Source: an uncultured Lachnospiraceae bacterium
GTDB lineage: Bacteria; Bacillota; Clostridia; Lachnospirales; Lachnospiraceae
DNA length: 64,000 nucleotides
Reading direction: 5' to 3'
Assembly: GCA_910576975.1 (NCBI GenBank)
Contig: CAJTJY010000009.1
Span: 1 to 64,000 of the forward strand
In this document: in pieces, positions 1 to 8,217 of the stretch
Numbering within the stretch: the first letter of the stretch is position 1
How the letters are laid out: each line of letters opens with the position of its first letter
Notes under the pieces: model-generated
Database searches by the model: none
The model's input: the letters and a program-made list of their open reading frames with translations, nothing else
Told to the model about the DNA's origin: nothing
Program-made: the position numbers and the translations under genes

Positions 1-359
1 AAATTATCATCCCAAAAACCTGATGCTGCACAGTGATCAGGGTTCACAGTATACCTCGCGGGCATTTACAGATTACTGTAAAGAAGAAGGGATTGAGCAG
101 AGCATGAGTAAAGCGGGATGCCCCTATGACAACTCCCCAATGGAAAGCTTTTATGGGACGTTCAAAGCGGAATTCATCAGCAAACACCGTTTTTCAACAG
201 ACGAAGAACTAAATAATGCAACCAGGGATTATGTATATGTCTACTATAATCATATCCGCCCGCATTCATCCAATGGATATATGACACCATTTGAAAAGAG
301 AATGCAGGCATGATTATGTCAAAACTTTTCCTTGTAAGTGTTACAAAAAAACTTGACCA
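1..359 (+). mobile_element. Right end of an IS3-family insertion sequence (truncated by window edge)
   Basis: Holds the C-terminal part of a DDE transposase and about 45 bases of non-coding tail. The likely outer end is the CA of ACTTGACCA at about 351-359; on the other strand this reads TGGTCAAG, which suits an IS3-type TG...CA terminus. The left end is outside the window, so neither the terminal repeat nor a target duplication can be verified. The boundary is a guess to within a few bases. Confidence 0.5.
2..313 (+). CDS. IS3-family transposase OrfB, C-terminal part (5' end outside window)
   Basis: Integrase-core (rve) transposase fragment that would catalyse strand transfer for the insertion sequence. 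The frame is open to the left window edge, so the first in-window ATG at 23 is internal. Visible signatures are HSDQGSQYTS, carrying the second catalytic Asp, and NSPMESFYGTFKAE, carrying the catalytic Glu 35 residues later, followed by the usual YNHIRPHSSNGYMTP tail. These are diagnostic of the OrfB of IS3-family elements, IS150/IS3 type. No frameshift is seen in the part present. Whether the whole element is intact cannot be judged here. Confidence 0.93.
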   Translation, partial: NYHPKNLMLHSDQGSQYTSRAFTDYCKEEGIEQSMSKAGCPYDNSPMESFYGTFKAEFISKHRFSTDEELNNATRDYVYVYYNHIRPHSSNGYMTPFEKRMQA

Positions 360-420
360 TCTCAATAAATACGGCGGCTTCCTCCTATAGGAAGAGCCCC
401 AAGACTGGAGAGTAGGGAGC

Positions 421-1200
421 ATGAAGCTGGAAAAGAAGAATGTCGCATCGGCGCTTGCGGTCCTGTGCCTTGGCATGGCGGTCTTCCTGGCAAGCTTTCA
501 CACGGATCATGCAGGAGTTGCGGGGACTACGGCAGGCTCTGTGAGAACGTCCGTGCAAATATCTGGGGACTTATCCGTGGACGACGTAAAGTTTGTAGAA
601 GAGTCTGGGGAGACGAGAATTGACTTTGATGCCTTGAAAGCGCAGAACCCGGACATTTATGCGTGGATCACGGTCCCGGGCACCGGGATCGATTACCCGG
701 TGTTACAGAAAGGCGATGCGGCCGATCCCTATGATGACTACTACCTGAACCATACCTTGGACTTGAGGGAGGGCTATCCGGGCTCGATATACTCCCATGC
801 GGTGAACCAGAGGGACTTTGAGGATCCCGTCACGATCCTGTACGGGCATAACCTGAAGGACGGGAGCATGTTCAGCGGCCTCCACGAGTTTGAGGACCAG
901 GAGTTCTTTGAAAAGAACCATCAGATCCTGATCCACCTGCCAGACAGAACAGTGACGTACGAGGTCTTTGCGGCAGTGGACTATTCAGACGAGCTGCTTC
1001 CCTGTGCATATGATTTCTCGAGCCCTGGCGAAGTGCGCAGGTACCTTGCAGACGTTGGGTCGTGCGCAGGGAACTTCAGGGAGGACATGGAGGTGTCGGA
1101 GGAGGATAAGATCCTCACGCTGTCCACCTGCTATAGCGGCAGAGACGACAGGCGCCTCCTGATTGAAGCGGTGATGACAGAAAGCGTGCAAATAAGATAA
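421..1200 (+). CDS. srtB: Class B sortase
   Basis: Membrane-anchored transpeptidase of 259 residues that would attach sorting-signal proteins to peptidoglycan or to pilus subunits. It has an N-terminal membrane anchor (about residues 8-25), a class-B-like YAWITVPGTGIDYPVLQ region, the catalytic His in ILYGHNLKDG (H143), the catalytic Cys in TLSTCYSG (C237) and the active-site Arg in RDDRRLLI. A GGAG at 407-410 supports the ATG at 421. No substrate protein with a sorting signal is next to it, so its partner is unknown; genes upstream may have been displaced by the IS element. Codons are clearly richer in G and C at third positions than in the genes from 1370 onward, which suggests a different origin. 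Confidence 0.9.
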   Translation: MKLEKKNVASALAVLCLGMAVFLASFHTDHAGVAGTTAGSVRTSVQISGDLSVDDVKFVEESGETRIDFDALKAQNPDIYAWITVPGTGIDYPVLQKGDAADPYDDYYLNHTLDLREGYPGSIYSHAVNQRDFEDPVTILYGHNLKDGSMFSGLHEFEDQEFFEKNHQILIHLPDRTVTYEVFAAVDYSDELLPCAYDFSSPGEVRRYLADVGSCAGNFREDMEVSEEDKILTLSTCYSGRDDRRLLIEAVMTESVQIR

Positions 1201-1220
1201 AGGCTCACAATGAGAAAGGT

Positions 1221-1257
1221 GCAATGTCCTGTGAATGCCAGGGCATTGCGCTTTTTT
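1221..1257 (+). terminator. Intrinsic terminator after the sortase gene
   Basis: GCAATGTCCT pairs with AGGGCATTGC (10 bp with one G-U pair) around a 10-base loop, followed by GCTTTTTTG. It begins 20 bases after the sortase stop codon and separates this gene from the radical SAM gene. Confidence 0.8.
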
Positions 1258-1369
1258 GCGCCTGCTATATTGATATGGCGCACTGAGGCACAGAAGAAGT
1301 GGACTTCCAGGACATTGTGTGTTAGAATGAAAGGGCTGTAAATAAGCACAAAAGTAAAGGAGCATATGT

Positions 1370-3232
1370 ATGAACAAGCTTGCTTTAAGTGATGAAATTT
1401 TAATGTCTATTGATAAACCTGCCAGATATATCGGCAATGAAGTGAATATGGTACGCAAAGATCCAAAGGATGTGGCAATTCGATTTGCGATGTGTTTTCC
1501 AGATGTATATGAGATCGGCATGTCCCATCTGGGAATTCAAATATTATACGATATGTTTAACCAGAGGGATGATGTCTACTGCGAGCGTGTGTATTCTCCT
1601 TGGAGTGATCTGCATAAAATCATCAAAGAACAGAATATTCCGCTGTTTACATTGGAAACGCAGTCCCCGGTAAAAGATATGGATTTTCTTGGGATTACGA
1701 TTCAATACGAAATGTGTTATACCAATATTTTGCAGATTCTGGATTTAAGCCAGATACCGCTGCAGTCAGCGCAGCGTACAGAGGAGGATCCGATTGTCAT
1801 TGGCGGCGGTCCATGTACTTATAACCCGGAGCCTTTGGCAGATTTTTTTGATCTCTTTTATATTGGCGAAGGAGAGACACAATATTCTTCGTTGTTTGAA
1901 ACATATAAAAATGTCAGGCAACAGGGAGGCGCTCGTGAGGATTTTTTGCGCGCTGCCAGCAAGATTCCTGGCATCTATGTACCATCCTTGTATGAAGTGT
2001 CTTACTGGGAAGACGGAAGAATACAGGCGTTTACGCCGAAATATTCAGACGTTCCGGCAACGGTCCAAAAGGAAATTCAGATCGACTTGACGCAATCCGT
2101 TTATCCGCGCAAGCCCTTGGTGCCCTTTATCAAGGCGACGCAGGACCGTGTCGTATTGGAATTGCAGCGTGGATGCATTCGCGGCTGCCGTTTTTGCCAG
2201 GCTGGCATGATTTACCGCCCCACCAGAGAGCGGGATGTGGAGATGCTCAAAGAATGCGCTCGTGACATGCTTCAAAATACCGGGCATGAAGAGATCTCTT
2301 TGAGCTCGCTCAGTTCTAGTGATTACAGCCAGCTTCCAGAGCTGATCAATGATCTGATCGATTCGAAAGAAAAAGGGGTCAACATATCTCTGCCATCCCT
2401 GCGCATAGATGCTTTTTCGCTGGATGTTATGAGCAAGGTGCAGGATGTGCGTAAGAGCAGCCTGACTTTTGCACCGGAAGCAGGTTCGCAGCGTCTTAGA
2501 AATGTGATTAACAAGGGATTGACCGAAGAAGTGATTTTAAATGGCGCCGGACTCGCTTTTGAAGGGGGCTGGCAGAAAGTAAAGCTTTACTATATGCTGG
2601 GTCTTCCCACAGAGACAGAGGAGGACATGAGGGAAATTCCACGGCTGGCAGATAAGATTGCCCGCCGTTATTATGAGATACCTAAAGAAGAGCGCAATGG
2701 AAAATGCCAGATTACCATCAGTACTTCCTTTTTTGTGCCCAAGCCATTCACGCCATTCCAGTGGGCGTCCATGTGTCCCAAGGAAGAATATTTGTCAAAA
2801 GCCAGGGTGGTAAATGAAGAGATGAAGGCACAGTTAAACCGCAAGAGCTTAAAGTACAACTGGCATGAAGCTGATGTGACAGTGCTAGAAGGCGTTTTTG
2901 CAAGAGGAGACCGCCGGGTAGGACAAGTTCTTCTTAAAGCATACGAAAAAGGATGCATCTTCGACGCCTGGACAGAATCTTTTGATAATCAGAAATGGAT
3001 GGAAGCATTCCAGGAATGCGGCGTTTCCATTGCGTTTTACAATTTGCGCAAGCGAGAGCTGGATGAGGTTCTTCCATGGGATTTTATTGACTGTGGCGTC
3101 TCCAAAACATTTTTAAAACGGGAATGGCAGCGGGCGTTGCAAGAACAGACAACGCAAAACTGCAGGATGCAGTGCAGCGGCTGTGGCGCGGCTGGATTTC
3201 AAGGGGGTGTATGTGTTGAACATCAGAATTAA
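1370..3232 (+). CDS. TIGR03960-type radical SAM protein
   Basis: 620-residue member of the B12-binding/radical SAM family usually found beside a DUF2344 partner and RNase E/G. It has an N-terminal cobalamin-binding-like region (about 30-200) and a radical SAM core with the CxxxCxxC cluster ligands at C269, C273 and C276 in GCIRGCRFCQAGMIYRP. The Cys-rich tail (MQCSGCGAAG) resembles an extra cluster site. AAAGGAG precedes the ATG at 1370. It overlaps the next gene by 17 bases, so translation is probably coupled. The substrate is not established; the fixed neighbourhood with RNase E/G and L21 suggests a role in RNA or ribosome maturation, which is inference. Confidence 0.88.
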   Translation: MNKLALSDEILMSIDKPARYIGNEVNMVRKDPKDVAIRFAMCFPDVYEIGMSHLGIQILYDMFNQRDDVYCERVYSPWSDLHKIIKEQNIPLFTLETQSPVKDMDFLGITIQYEMCYTNILQILDLSQIPLQSAQRTEEDPIVIGGGPCTYNPEPLADFFDLFYIGEGETQYSSLFETYKNVRQQGGAREDFLRAASKIPGIYVPSLYEVSYWEDGRIQAFTPKYSDVPATVQKEIQIDLTQSVYPRKPLVPFIKATQDRVVLELQRGCIRGCRFCQAGMIYRPTRERDVEMLKECARDMLQNTGHEEISLSSLSSSDYSQLPELINDLIDSKEKGVNISLPSLRIDAFSLDVMSKVQDVRKSSLTFAPEAGSQRLRNVINKGLTEEVILNGAGLAFEGGWQKVKLYYMLGLPTETEEDMREIPRLADKIARRYYEIPKEERNGKCQITISTSFFVPKPFTPFQWASMCPKEEYLSKARVVNEEMKAQLNRKSLKYNWHEADVTVLEGVFARGDRRVGQVLLKAYEKGCIFDAWTESFDNQKWMEAFQECGVSIAFYNLRKRELDEVLPWDFIDCGVSKTFLKREWQRALQEQTTQNCRMQCSGCGAAGFQGGVCVEHQN

Positions 3233-4094
3233 GTTTCAAAAATATGGCGTCATGAAGTTTATCGGGCATCTGGATATGATGCGGTATTTTCAAAAGGCAA
3301 TCCGCCGCGCCGCTATCGATATCGCCTATTCCGAGGGCTACAGCCCGCATCAGATTATGTCTTTTGCCGCCCCTCTTGGGGTAGGAGTTACCAGCGACGG
3401 GGAATACTTTGATATTGAAGTGCATTCTAGCTTGTGCAGCCAGGCATCGATTGAGGCCATGAATCAGGTAATGGTAGAAGGCATATCCATCCTCGAATAC
3501 AAAAGACTTCCAGATACTGCCAAAACGGCAATGTCCCTAGTGGCGGCGGCAGATTACCTAATTTATGTAAAGCCTGGCTACCATCTCTTTGGGAAAACTG
3601 TTTCAGAGCTTAAGGCAAAAGTAGAGGAATTTTATCAATGCCAGTCTCAAATCATGATCACGAAGCAGACGAAAAAACGTCAAATAGAGATGGATTTAAA
3701 GCCTTTGATCTATGAGATGAAAGTGTTAAACCTCAAGGACTTAAATGGCATCAACGTTTCTAATCCTGAGCTTCTAGCAATGGGAACAGAGAACGGTATA
3801 GAAGAGATTCCGGCGCTTTTCTTAAAAGCTTGTACGGGAAGTACCGACAATGTTAAGCCAGAATTAATTTTAGAAGCATTCTGCCGTTTTCATAACCTGC
3901 CCTATGATTGCCTAGGGTTTCAGATTCATCGTCTGGAGGTTTATGCAAAGTCCAAGGAGGTTCCGGTAAAAGGAGAAAAAGAGCGCAGTGACTATCAGAG
4001 ATATTTAGATAAGGAAAAAAAGCGTTATCAGCGGGAAGGGAAAACATTTCCAGAATTCATTGCGCTGGGAATGCTAGGAAAAGATATAATATAG
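3216..4094 (+). CDS. TIGR03936 / DUF2344 family protein, radical SAM partner
   Basis: About 292 residues. The family normally begins NIRIKFQKYG...FIGHLDMMRYFQKAIRRA, which is seen here; that pattern and the AAGGGGG site at 3201-3207 favour a TTG start at 3216, although the frame is open back to a GTG at 3183. This protein is the conserved partner of the preceding radical SAM protein and in many bacteria is fused to it. The C-terminal residues (about 245-292) are Lys/Glu-rich. Its biochemical role is unknown; context suggests it acts with the radical SAM enzyme. Confidence 0.85.
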   Translation: MNIRIKFQKYGVMKFIGHLDMMRYFQKAIRRAAIDIAYSEGYSPHQIMSFAAPLGVGVTSDGEYFDIEVHSSLCSQASIEAMNQVMVEGISILEYKRLPDTAKTAMSLVAAADYLIYVKPGYHLFGKTVSELKAKVEEFYQCQSQIMITKQTKKRQIEMDLKPLIYEMKVLNLKDLNGINVSNPELLAMGTENGIEEIPALFLKACTGSTDNVKPELILEAFCRFHNLPYDCLGFQIHRLEVYAKSKEVPVKGEKERSDYQRYLDKEKKRYQREGKTFPEFIALGMLGKDII

Positions 4095-4160
4095 AATTAA
4101 AAAAAGAATAATGTTGTTGATTAAAGGTTAGATTTAATTTTAGTTTCATGGGTGAAAAGT

Positions 4161-5366
4161 ATGAAATACAAAGTGTTGGTTACAAAAATTTTTCAGCGAA
4201 AGAAATCTTTCATTGCGACAGCGCTCTATCAGGAAAATAAACTTGTCGAAGTGTCTTTGGAATCCTTGGAGCAACAGGGGATTTTAGGCAATATTTATGT
4301 TGGAAGAGTAAAAGACATTGTAAAAAACCTAAATGCGGCGTTTATAGAGATTGCTCCTGGCGTTCCCTGTTATTATTCGTTGGAGGACTTAAAAAATCCC
4401 CTCTATGTAAAAAAAATTAATAGCCCGAGATTGGTTCAAGGAGATGAAGTAGTGGTTCAGGTTGTTCGTGAAAGCAGTGGCAGCAAGCCTCCGAAAGTCA
4501 GCACCAACTTGAATTTTTCTGGGAAGTATCTCGTCTTGACGAGCGAGAACCAATCGTTGGGAATTTCAAAAAAACTGAATCAGGAGACAAGAGAAAAATT
4601 AAGGAAGACTTTAACATTTGAAGAAGATAGAGACTATGGCGTTATCGTACGAACAAATGCTGCTGCCGCTTCTTTGGAAGAAATACTCCTAGAGTACCAA
4701 CAATTAAAGAAAGAATATCAAGTCATAAAGAATACGGCTATGCATCGTACCGTTTTTAGCTGCTTAAAGCAGGGAATCCCAGAATATCTTCATGCTTTTC
4801 AAAGCTTAAATCCTCAACAGGTGGAAAGCATTCTGACAGATGATCCGCAGATCTTCCAGCAGCTTCAACAGTACTTTGAGCGTCTTGATCCAAAGCTTAA
4901 CGATAAGCTTGCCTTATATCAAGATCAGCTTCTGAGCTTGTCAAAACTTTACAGCCTTGAAAACCGGCTGCAGGAGGCGTTGCAAGAACGTGTCTGGTTA
5001 AAATCTGGAGGATACCTTATTATACAGCCTACGGAAGCTTTAACGGTAATTGACGTCAATTCAGGAAAAAGCATTGCCAAAAAACAGGCGCAGGAACATT
5101 ATATTAAAATTAACTTAGAGGCCGCAGAAGAGATTGCGCATCAAATTCGTCTAAGGAATTTATCTGGGATCATCATTGTTGACTTTATCGATATGAAAGA
5201 AGAAAGGGACAATGACAAGCTGCTAAAATCACTGCGCGCCTTTGTCCGTACAGACAGCGTGCCAGTAAGCGTCGTGGATATGACGAAGCTTCATCTGGTG
5301 GAACTGACCAGGAAGAAAGTGAAAAAATCCCTGGCAGAACAAATGCAAAGTGGAAATAATCGTTGA
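4161..5366 (+). CDS. rng: Ribonuclease E/G family endoribonuclease, short form
   Basis: About 401 residues. The N-terminal part carries an S1-like RNA-binding region (GNIYVGRVKDIVKNLNAAFI, about residues 38-60). The two catalytic metal-binding Asp residues are visible in VIDVNSGKS (D298) and IIIVDFIDMKEERD (D341). The protein stops about 25 residues after VVDMTKLHLVELTRKK, so the CPxCxG zinc-link that follows this point in E. coli RNase E and RNase G is absent. The ATG at 4161 is preferred over the GTG at 4152 because GGGTGA lies 6 bases upstream of it. The last bases form part of the rplU promoter. Likely role: rRNA and mRNA 5' processing. Confidence 0.9.
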   Translation: MKYKVLVTKIFQRKKSFIATALYQENKLVEVSLESLEQQGILGNIYVGRVKDIVKNLNAAFIEIAPGVPCYYSLEDLKNPLYVKKINSPRLVQGDEVVVQVVRESSGSKPPKVSTNLNFSGKYLVLTSENQSLGISKKLNQETREKLRKTLTFEEDRDYGVIVRTNAAAASLEEILLEYQQLKKEYQVIKNTAMHRTVFSCLKQGIPEYLHAFQSLNPQQVESILTDDPQIFQQLQQYFERLDPKLNDKLALYQDQLLSLSKLYSLENRLQEALQERVWLKSGGYLIIQPTEALTVIDVNSGKSIAKKQAQEHYIKINLEAAEEIAHQIRLRNLSGIIIVDFIDMKEERDNDKLLKSLRAFVRTDSVPVSVVDMTKLHLVELTRKKVKKSLAEQMQSGNNR

Positions 5367-5391
5367 CATAATCGTTTTTTTGTGCTAGTCT
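5363..5391 (+). promoter_or_regulatory. Sigma-A promoter of the rplU operon
   Basis: TTGACA at 5363-5368, a 17-base spacer, and TAGTCT at 5386-5391 preceded by TGC (extended -10). It overlaps the stop codon of the RNase E/G gene, so the ribosomal protein genes have their own start. Confidence 0.8.
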
Positions 5392-5460
5392 TTATGAGTA
5401 TGCCGCACAGTGAGGTCTTAAGTCTGCGTTAGCAGCACCAAAACTGGCGAGTAATGATAA
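5392..5460 (+). promoter_or_regulatory. L21 leader RNA (cis-regulatory)
   Basis: The leader between the promoter and rplU carries the arrangement typical of the Firmicutes L21 leader: GCCGCACAGTGAGGTC, then TTAAGTCTGCG, AGCAGCACC, and ACTGGCGAGTAATGAT just before the AGGAGG of rplU. The family is believed to provide autogenous control of the rplU operon. Assigned from remembered consensus features; a covariance-model scan would settle it. Confidence 0.65.
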
Positions 5461-5473
5461 TAGGAGGTGCCAT

Positions 5474-5779
5474 ATGTACGCAATTATAGCAACAGGTGGT
5501 AAGCAGTACAAAGTATCTGAGGGCGATATCATTACCATTGAAAAGCTTGGTGTTGAAGCTGGTGAGAGAGTTACTTTCGATAATGTGTTAGCAGTGAGCG
5601 ACGGTTCTTTAAAGGTTGGAGCTGACGCAGCAAACGCAACAGTTGAAGCTTCTGTAGTGGAAAACGGCAGAGGCAAGAAGATTATCGTATATAAGTATAA
5701 GAGAAAAACCGGCTATCACAAGAAGAACGGTCACAGACAGTCTTTCACCAAGGTTAAGATCGAAAAGATTAATGGCTAA
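5474..5779 (+). CDS. rplU: 50S ribosomal protein L21
   Basis: 101 residues, full length. MYAIIATGGKQYKVSEGD at the start and KRKTGYHKKNGHRQ near the end are diagnostic of L21, which binds 23S rRNA in the large subunit. An AGGAGG site 7 bases upstream supports the ATG. First gene of the rplU-prp-rpmA-obgE unit, controlled by the leader upstream. Confidence 0.98.
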   Translation: MYAIIATGGKQYKVSEGDIITIEKLGVEAGERVTFDNVLAVSDGSLKVGADAANATVEASVVENGRGKKIIVYKYKRKTGYHKKNGHRQSFTKVKIEKING

Positions 5780-5795
5780 TCGATAAGGAATTGTT

Positions 5796-6125
5796 ATGAT
5801 TTGTATAACGGTTTTTGAAAACCAGGCGAAAGAATATACGGCGTTTCAATGCATGGGACATGCAGGATATGCAGAAGCAGGAGAGGATATCGTATGCGCC
5901 GCCGTTTCTGCGTTGGTGATCAATACGATCAATTCTGTAGAACAGCTTGTCTGCGATGAGTTTCAACTGACGATGGAGAAAGAAAGCGGTTTGATTGATT
6001 TCTCATTGAAAGACGGTTATTCCAAAGAGGCGTTGTTGCTGATTCGTTCCTTGGTTTTGGGCTTACAGGGAATACAAGAAAATTACGGTACGGAATATAT
6101 GATACTTAGATTCAAGGAGGTGTAA
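5796..6125 (+). CDS. prp: Ribosomal-processing cysteine protease Prp
   Basis: 109 residues. Prp removes the N-terminal extension of Firmicutes ribosomal protein L27. The catalytic His and Cys are in GHAGYAEAGEDIVCAAVS (H22 and C34, the same spacing as in characterised Prp). It lies between rplU and rpmA, 3 bases before the L27 start, the standard position. Its substrate sequence is visible in the next gene. It was formerly annotated as ysxB or DUF464. Confidence 0.95.
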   Translation: MICITVFENQAKEYTAFQCMGHAGYAEAGEDIVCAAVSALVINTINSVEQLVCDEFQLTMEKESGLIDFSLKDGYSKEALLLIRSLVLGLQGIQENYGTEYMILRFKEV

Positions 6126-6128
6126 GAC

Positions 6129-6419
6129 ATGTTGAATATGAATCTTCAATTTTTTGCACATAAAAAAGGAGTAGGATCCACAAAGAACGGCAGAGATTCC
6201 GAATCTAAGAGATTAGGTGCGAAGAGAGCTGACGGACAGTTTGTAAAAGCTGGAAACATTTTATACAGACAGCGTGGAACCAAGATTCATCCGGGTATAA
6301 ACGTTGGAATCGGTGGCGATGACACTTTATTTGCCAAAGTTGACGGTGTACTGAGATTCGAAAGAAAAGGAAGAGACAGGAAACAGGCTTCCGTATATCC
6401 AGTCACAAGCAATGAATAA
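6129..6419 (+). CDS. rpmA: 50S ribosomal protein L27 with Prp-cleaved N-terminal extension
   Basis: 96 residues. The first nine residues, MLNMNLQFF, precede the mature start AHKKGVGSTKNGRDSESKR; this matches the Firmicutes L27 extension cut by Prp after the Phe-Phe pair. AGGAGG at 6115-6120 supports the ATG at 6129. Full length. L27 lies at the peptidyl-transferase centre, where its mature N terminus reaches the P-site tRNA, so removal of the extension is required for function. Confidence 0.97.
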   Translation: MLNMNLQFFAHKKGVGSTKNGRDSESKRLGAKRADGQFVKAGNILYRQRGTKIHPGINVGIGGDDTLFAKVDGVLRFERKGRDRKQASVYPVTSNE

Positions 6420-6439
6420 GAAATGATTCAATACGACTG

Positions 6440-6473
6440 ATAGACTCGACTGAATAGCCGGGTCTATTCTTTT
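6440..6473 (+). terminator. Terminator or attenuator between rpmA and obgE
   Basis: ATAGACTCG pairs with CGGGTCTAT (9 bp, one G-U) with a 10-base loop, followed by TCTTTT. It lies between L27 and ObgE and probably lowers expression of obgE relative to the ribosomal protein genes. Confidence 0.65.
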
Positions 6474-6489
6474 CATGAGGTAAAACAAA

Positions 6490-7776
6490 ATGTTTGCAGA
6501 TAACGCAAAAATTATTATAAAATCAGGAAAAGGCGGCGACGGGCATGTGTCTTTCCGCCGGGAAAAATATGTGCCCAACGGAGGACCAGACGGCGGTGAC
6601 GGCGGTCATGGGGGAGATTTGATTTTCGAGGTTGACGAAGGATTAAATACGCTTACGGATTTCCGTCACAAGAGAAAATATGCGGCTGGCAATGGAGAAG
6701 AAGGCGGCAAACGTAATTGCCATGGCAAAAACGGCGTAGATATGATCGTCAAAGTTCCACCGGGAACGATTATACGGGATGCTGCAACGGATAAAGTGAT
6801 TGCGGATATGTCAGGAGAAAATACCAGGCAGGTGGTTTTGCGTGGCGGCAGAGGGGGGCTCGGAAACCAGAATTTTGCCACTGCGACGATGCAGGTTCCA
6901 AAATATGCACAGCCTGGCAAGCCTGGAATTGAACTTGAAGTTCATTTGGAACTGAAAGTAATTGCAGACGTAGGATTAGTGGGATTTCCCAATGTTGGAA
7001 AATCCACCCTGCTTTCCCGTGTCAGCAATGCGCGTCCCAAGATAGCCAATTATCATTTTACCACCCTCAATCCTAATTTGGGCGTGGTAGATTTAGAAGG
7101 AGCTGGCGGCTTTGTGATTGCAGACATTCCAGGATTGATTGAGGGAGCATCCGAGGGAGTAGGATTAGGACATGCTTTTTTAAGGCATATCGAGCGTACA
7201 AAGGTAATGATTCATATGGTAGACGCCGCTTCCGTAGAGGGCAGGGATCCAATTGCCGATATCTATGCCATCAATAAAGAGTTGGAATCCTATAATCCAG
7301 AACTTTTAATGAAGCCCCAGGTAATTGCCGCAAATAAAATCGATGCTATCTATGACGAAGCGGAGAGTGCGATTCCAAGATTAAAAGAAGAATTTGAAAA
7401 AAAGGGGATTCAGGTTTATCCCATATCTGCCGTCAGCGGCAAGGGCTTGAAAGAGCTTTTGTATCATGTGCAGGAACTCTTGTCTTTGACAGACAACGCA
7501 CCTGTCATTTACGAACAAGAATTTTTCCCTGAAATGGCCGCTTTCCGAGAAGAGCCTTATACAGTGGAATATAAAGAAGAAGATCATGTGTATGTAGTTG
7601 AGGGTCCTAAGATTGAAAAGATGCTGGGCTATACCAATATCGACTCCGAAAAAGGATTTTTATTTTTCCAGAAGTTTTTGCGGGAACAAGGGATTTTGGA
7701 AGAGTTGGAACGGCAGGGGATTTCTGAGGGAGACACGGTCCGCATGTATGGTCTGGAATTCGACTATTATAAATAA
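6490..7776 (+). CDS. obgE: GTPase ObgE/CgtA
   Basis: 428 residues with the three-domain Obg layout. The Gly-rich Obg fold is about residues 1-157 (many GGxGG stretches). The G domain has the P-loop GFPNVGKST (about 165-173), DIPG (G3) and NKID (G4). A C-terminal OCT domain covers about 350-428. It binds the 50S subunit late in assembly and links growth to nucleotide status. The start is ATG 6490 with a modest GAGG upstream. No anomalies. Confidence 0.97.
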   Translation: MFADNAKIIIKSGKGGDGHVSFRREKYVPNGGPDGGDGGHGGDLIFEVDEGLNTLTDFRHKRKYAAGNGEEGGKRNCHGKNGVDMIVKVPPGTIIRDAATDKVIADMSGENTRQVVLRGGRGGLGNQNFATATMQVPKYAQPGKPGIELEVHLELKVIADVGLVGFPNVGKSTLLSRVSNARPKIANYHFTTLNPNLGVVDLEGAGGFVIADIPGLIEGASEGVGLGHAFLRHIERTKVMIHMVDAASVEGRDPIADIYAINKELESYNPELLMKPQVIAANKIDAIYDEAESAIPRLKEEFEKKGIQVYPISAVSGKGLKELLYHVQELLSLTDNAPVIYEQEFFPEMAAFREEPYTVEYKEEDHVYVVEGPKIEKMLGYTNIDSEKGFLFFQKFLREQGILEELERQGISEGDTVRMYGLEFDYYK

Positions 7777-7816
7777 TGCTTTTATACTGATTGATGAAAA
7801 GAAAGGACAACTTATT

Positions 7817-8113
7817 ATGTCTATGACAAGTAAACAACGCGCTTATCTCAAACGTCTTGCCAGCAGTATCAATCCTATTTTTCAGATAGGAAAAGCAAGC
7901 CTGACTCCTGAGATGGTTACGGCAGTAGATGAAGCGCTGGAAAAAAGAGAGCTGATAAAGCTTTCTGTGTTGAAAAATTGTTTTGATGATCCAAATGAGC
8001 TAGCAGATACCCTTGCAGGAAGAACCAGCTCGCAAGTAGTGCATGTTATTGGGAAAAAAATAATATTGTACCGCCCAGCAAAGAAAAATTCACACATCCA
8101 GCTTCCGAAATGA
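7817..8113 (+). CDS. yhbY: YhbY family RNA-binding protein (CRS1-YhbY/KH-like)
   Basis: 98 residues. MTSKQRAYLKRLASSINPIFQIGK and the GRTSSQVVHVIGKKIILYR end are typical of the single-domain CRM/YhbY fold, which binds pre-50S particles. An open frame exists further upstream inside obgE, but AAAGGACAA before the ATG at 7817 and the family's usual start place the gene here. It lies 40 bases after obgE, consistent with a shared role in large-subunit assembly. Confidence 0.93.
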   Translation: MSMTSKQRAYLKRLASSINPIFQIGKASLTPEMVTAVDEALEKRELIKLSVLKNCFDDPNELADTLAGRTSSQVVHVIGKKIILYRPAKKNSHIQLPK

Positions 8114-8217
8114 AAATAACAAAGAATCCTGACCAGAATGGGGAAATCGAGCTAATGAAATGCGCATTTTTGGTAACGGTATAGCTGTGTCACAAGGTGC
8201 GCAGAGTGGAGGAAGTC

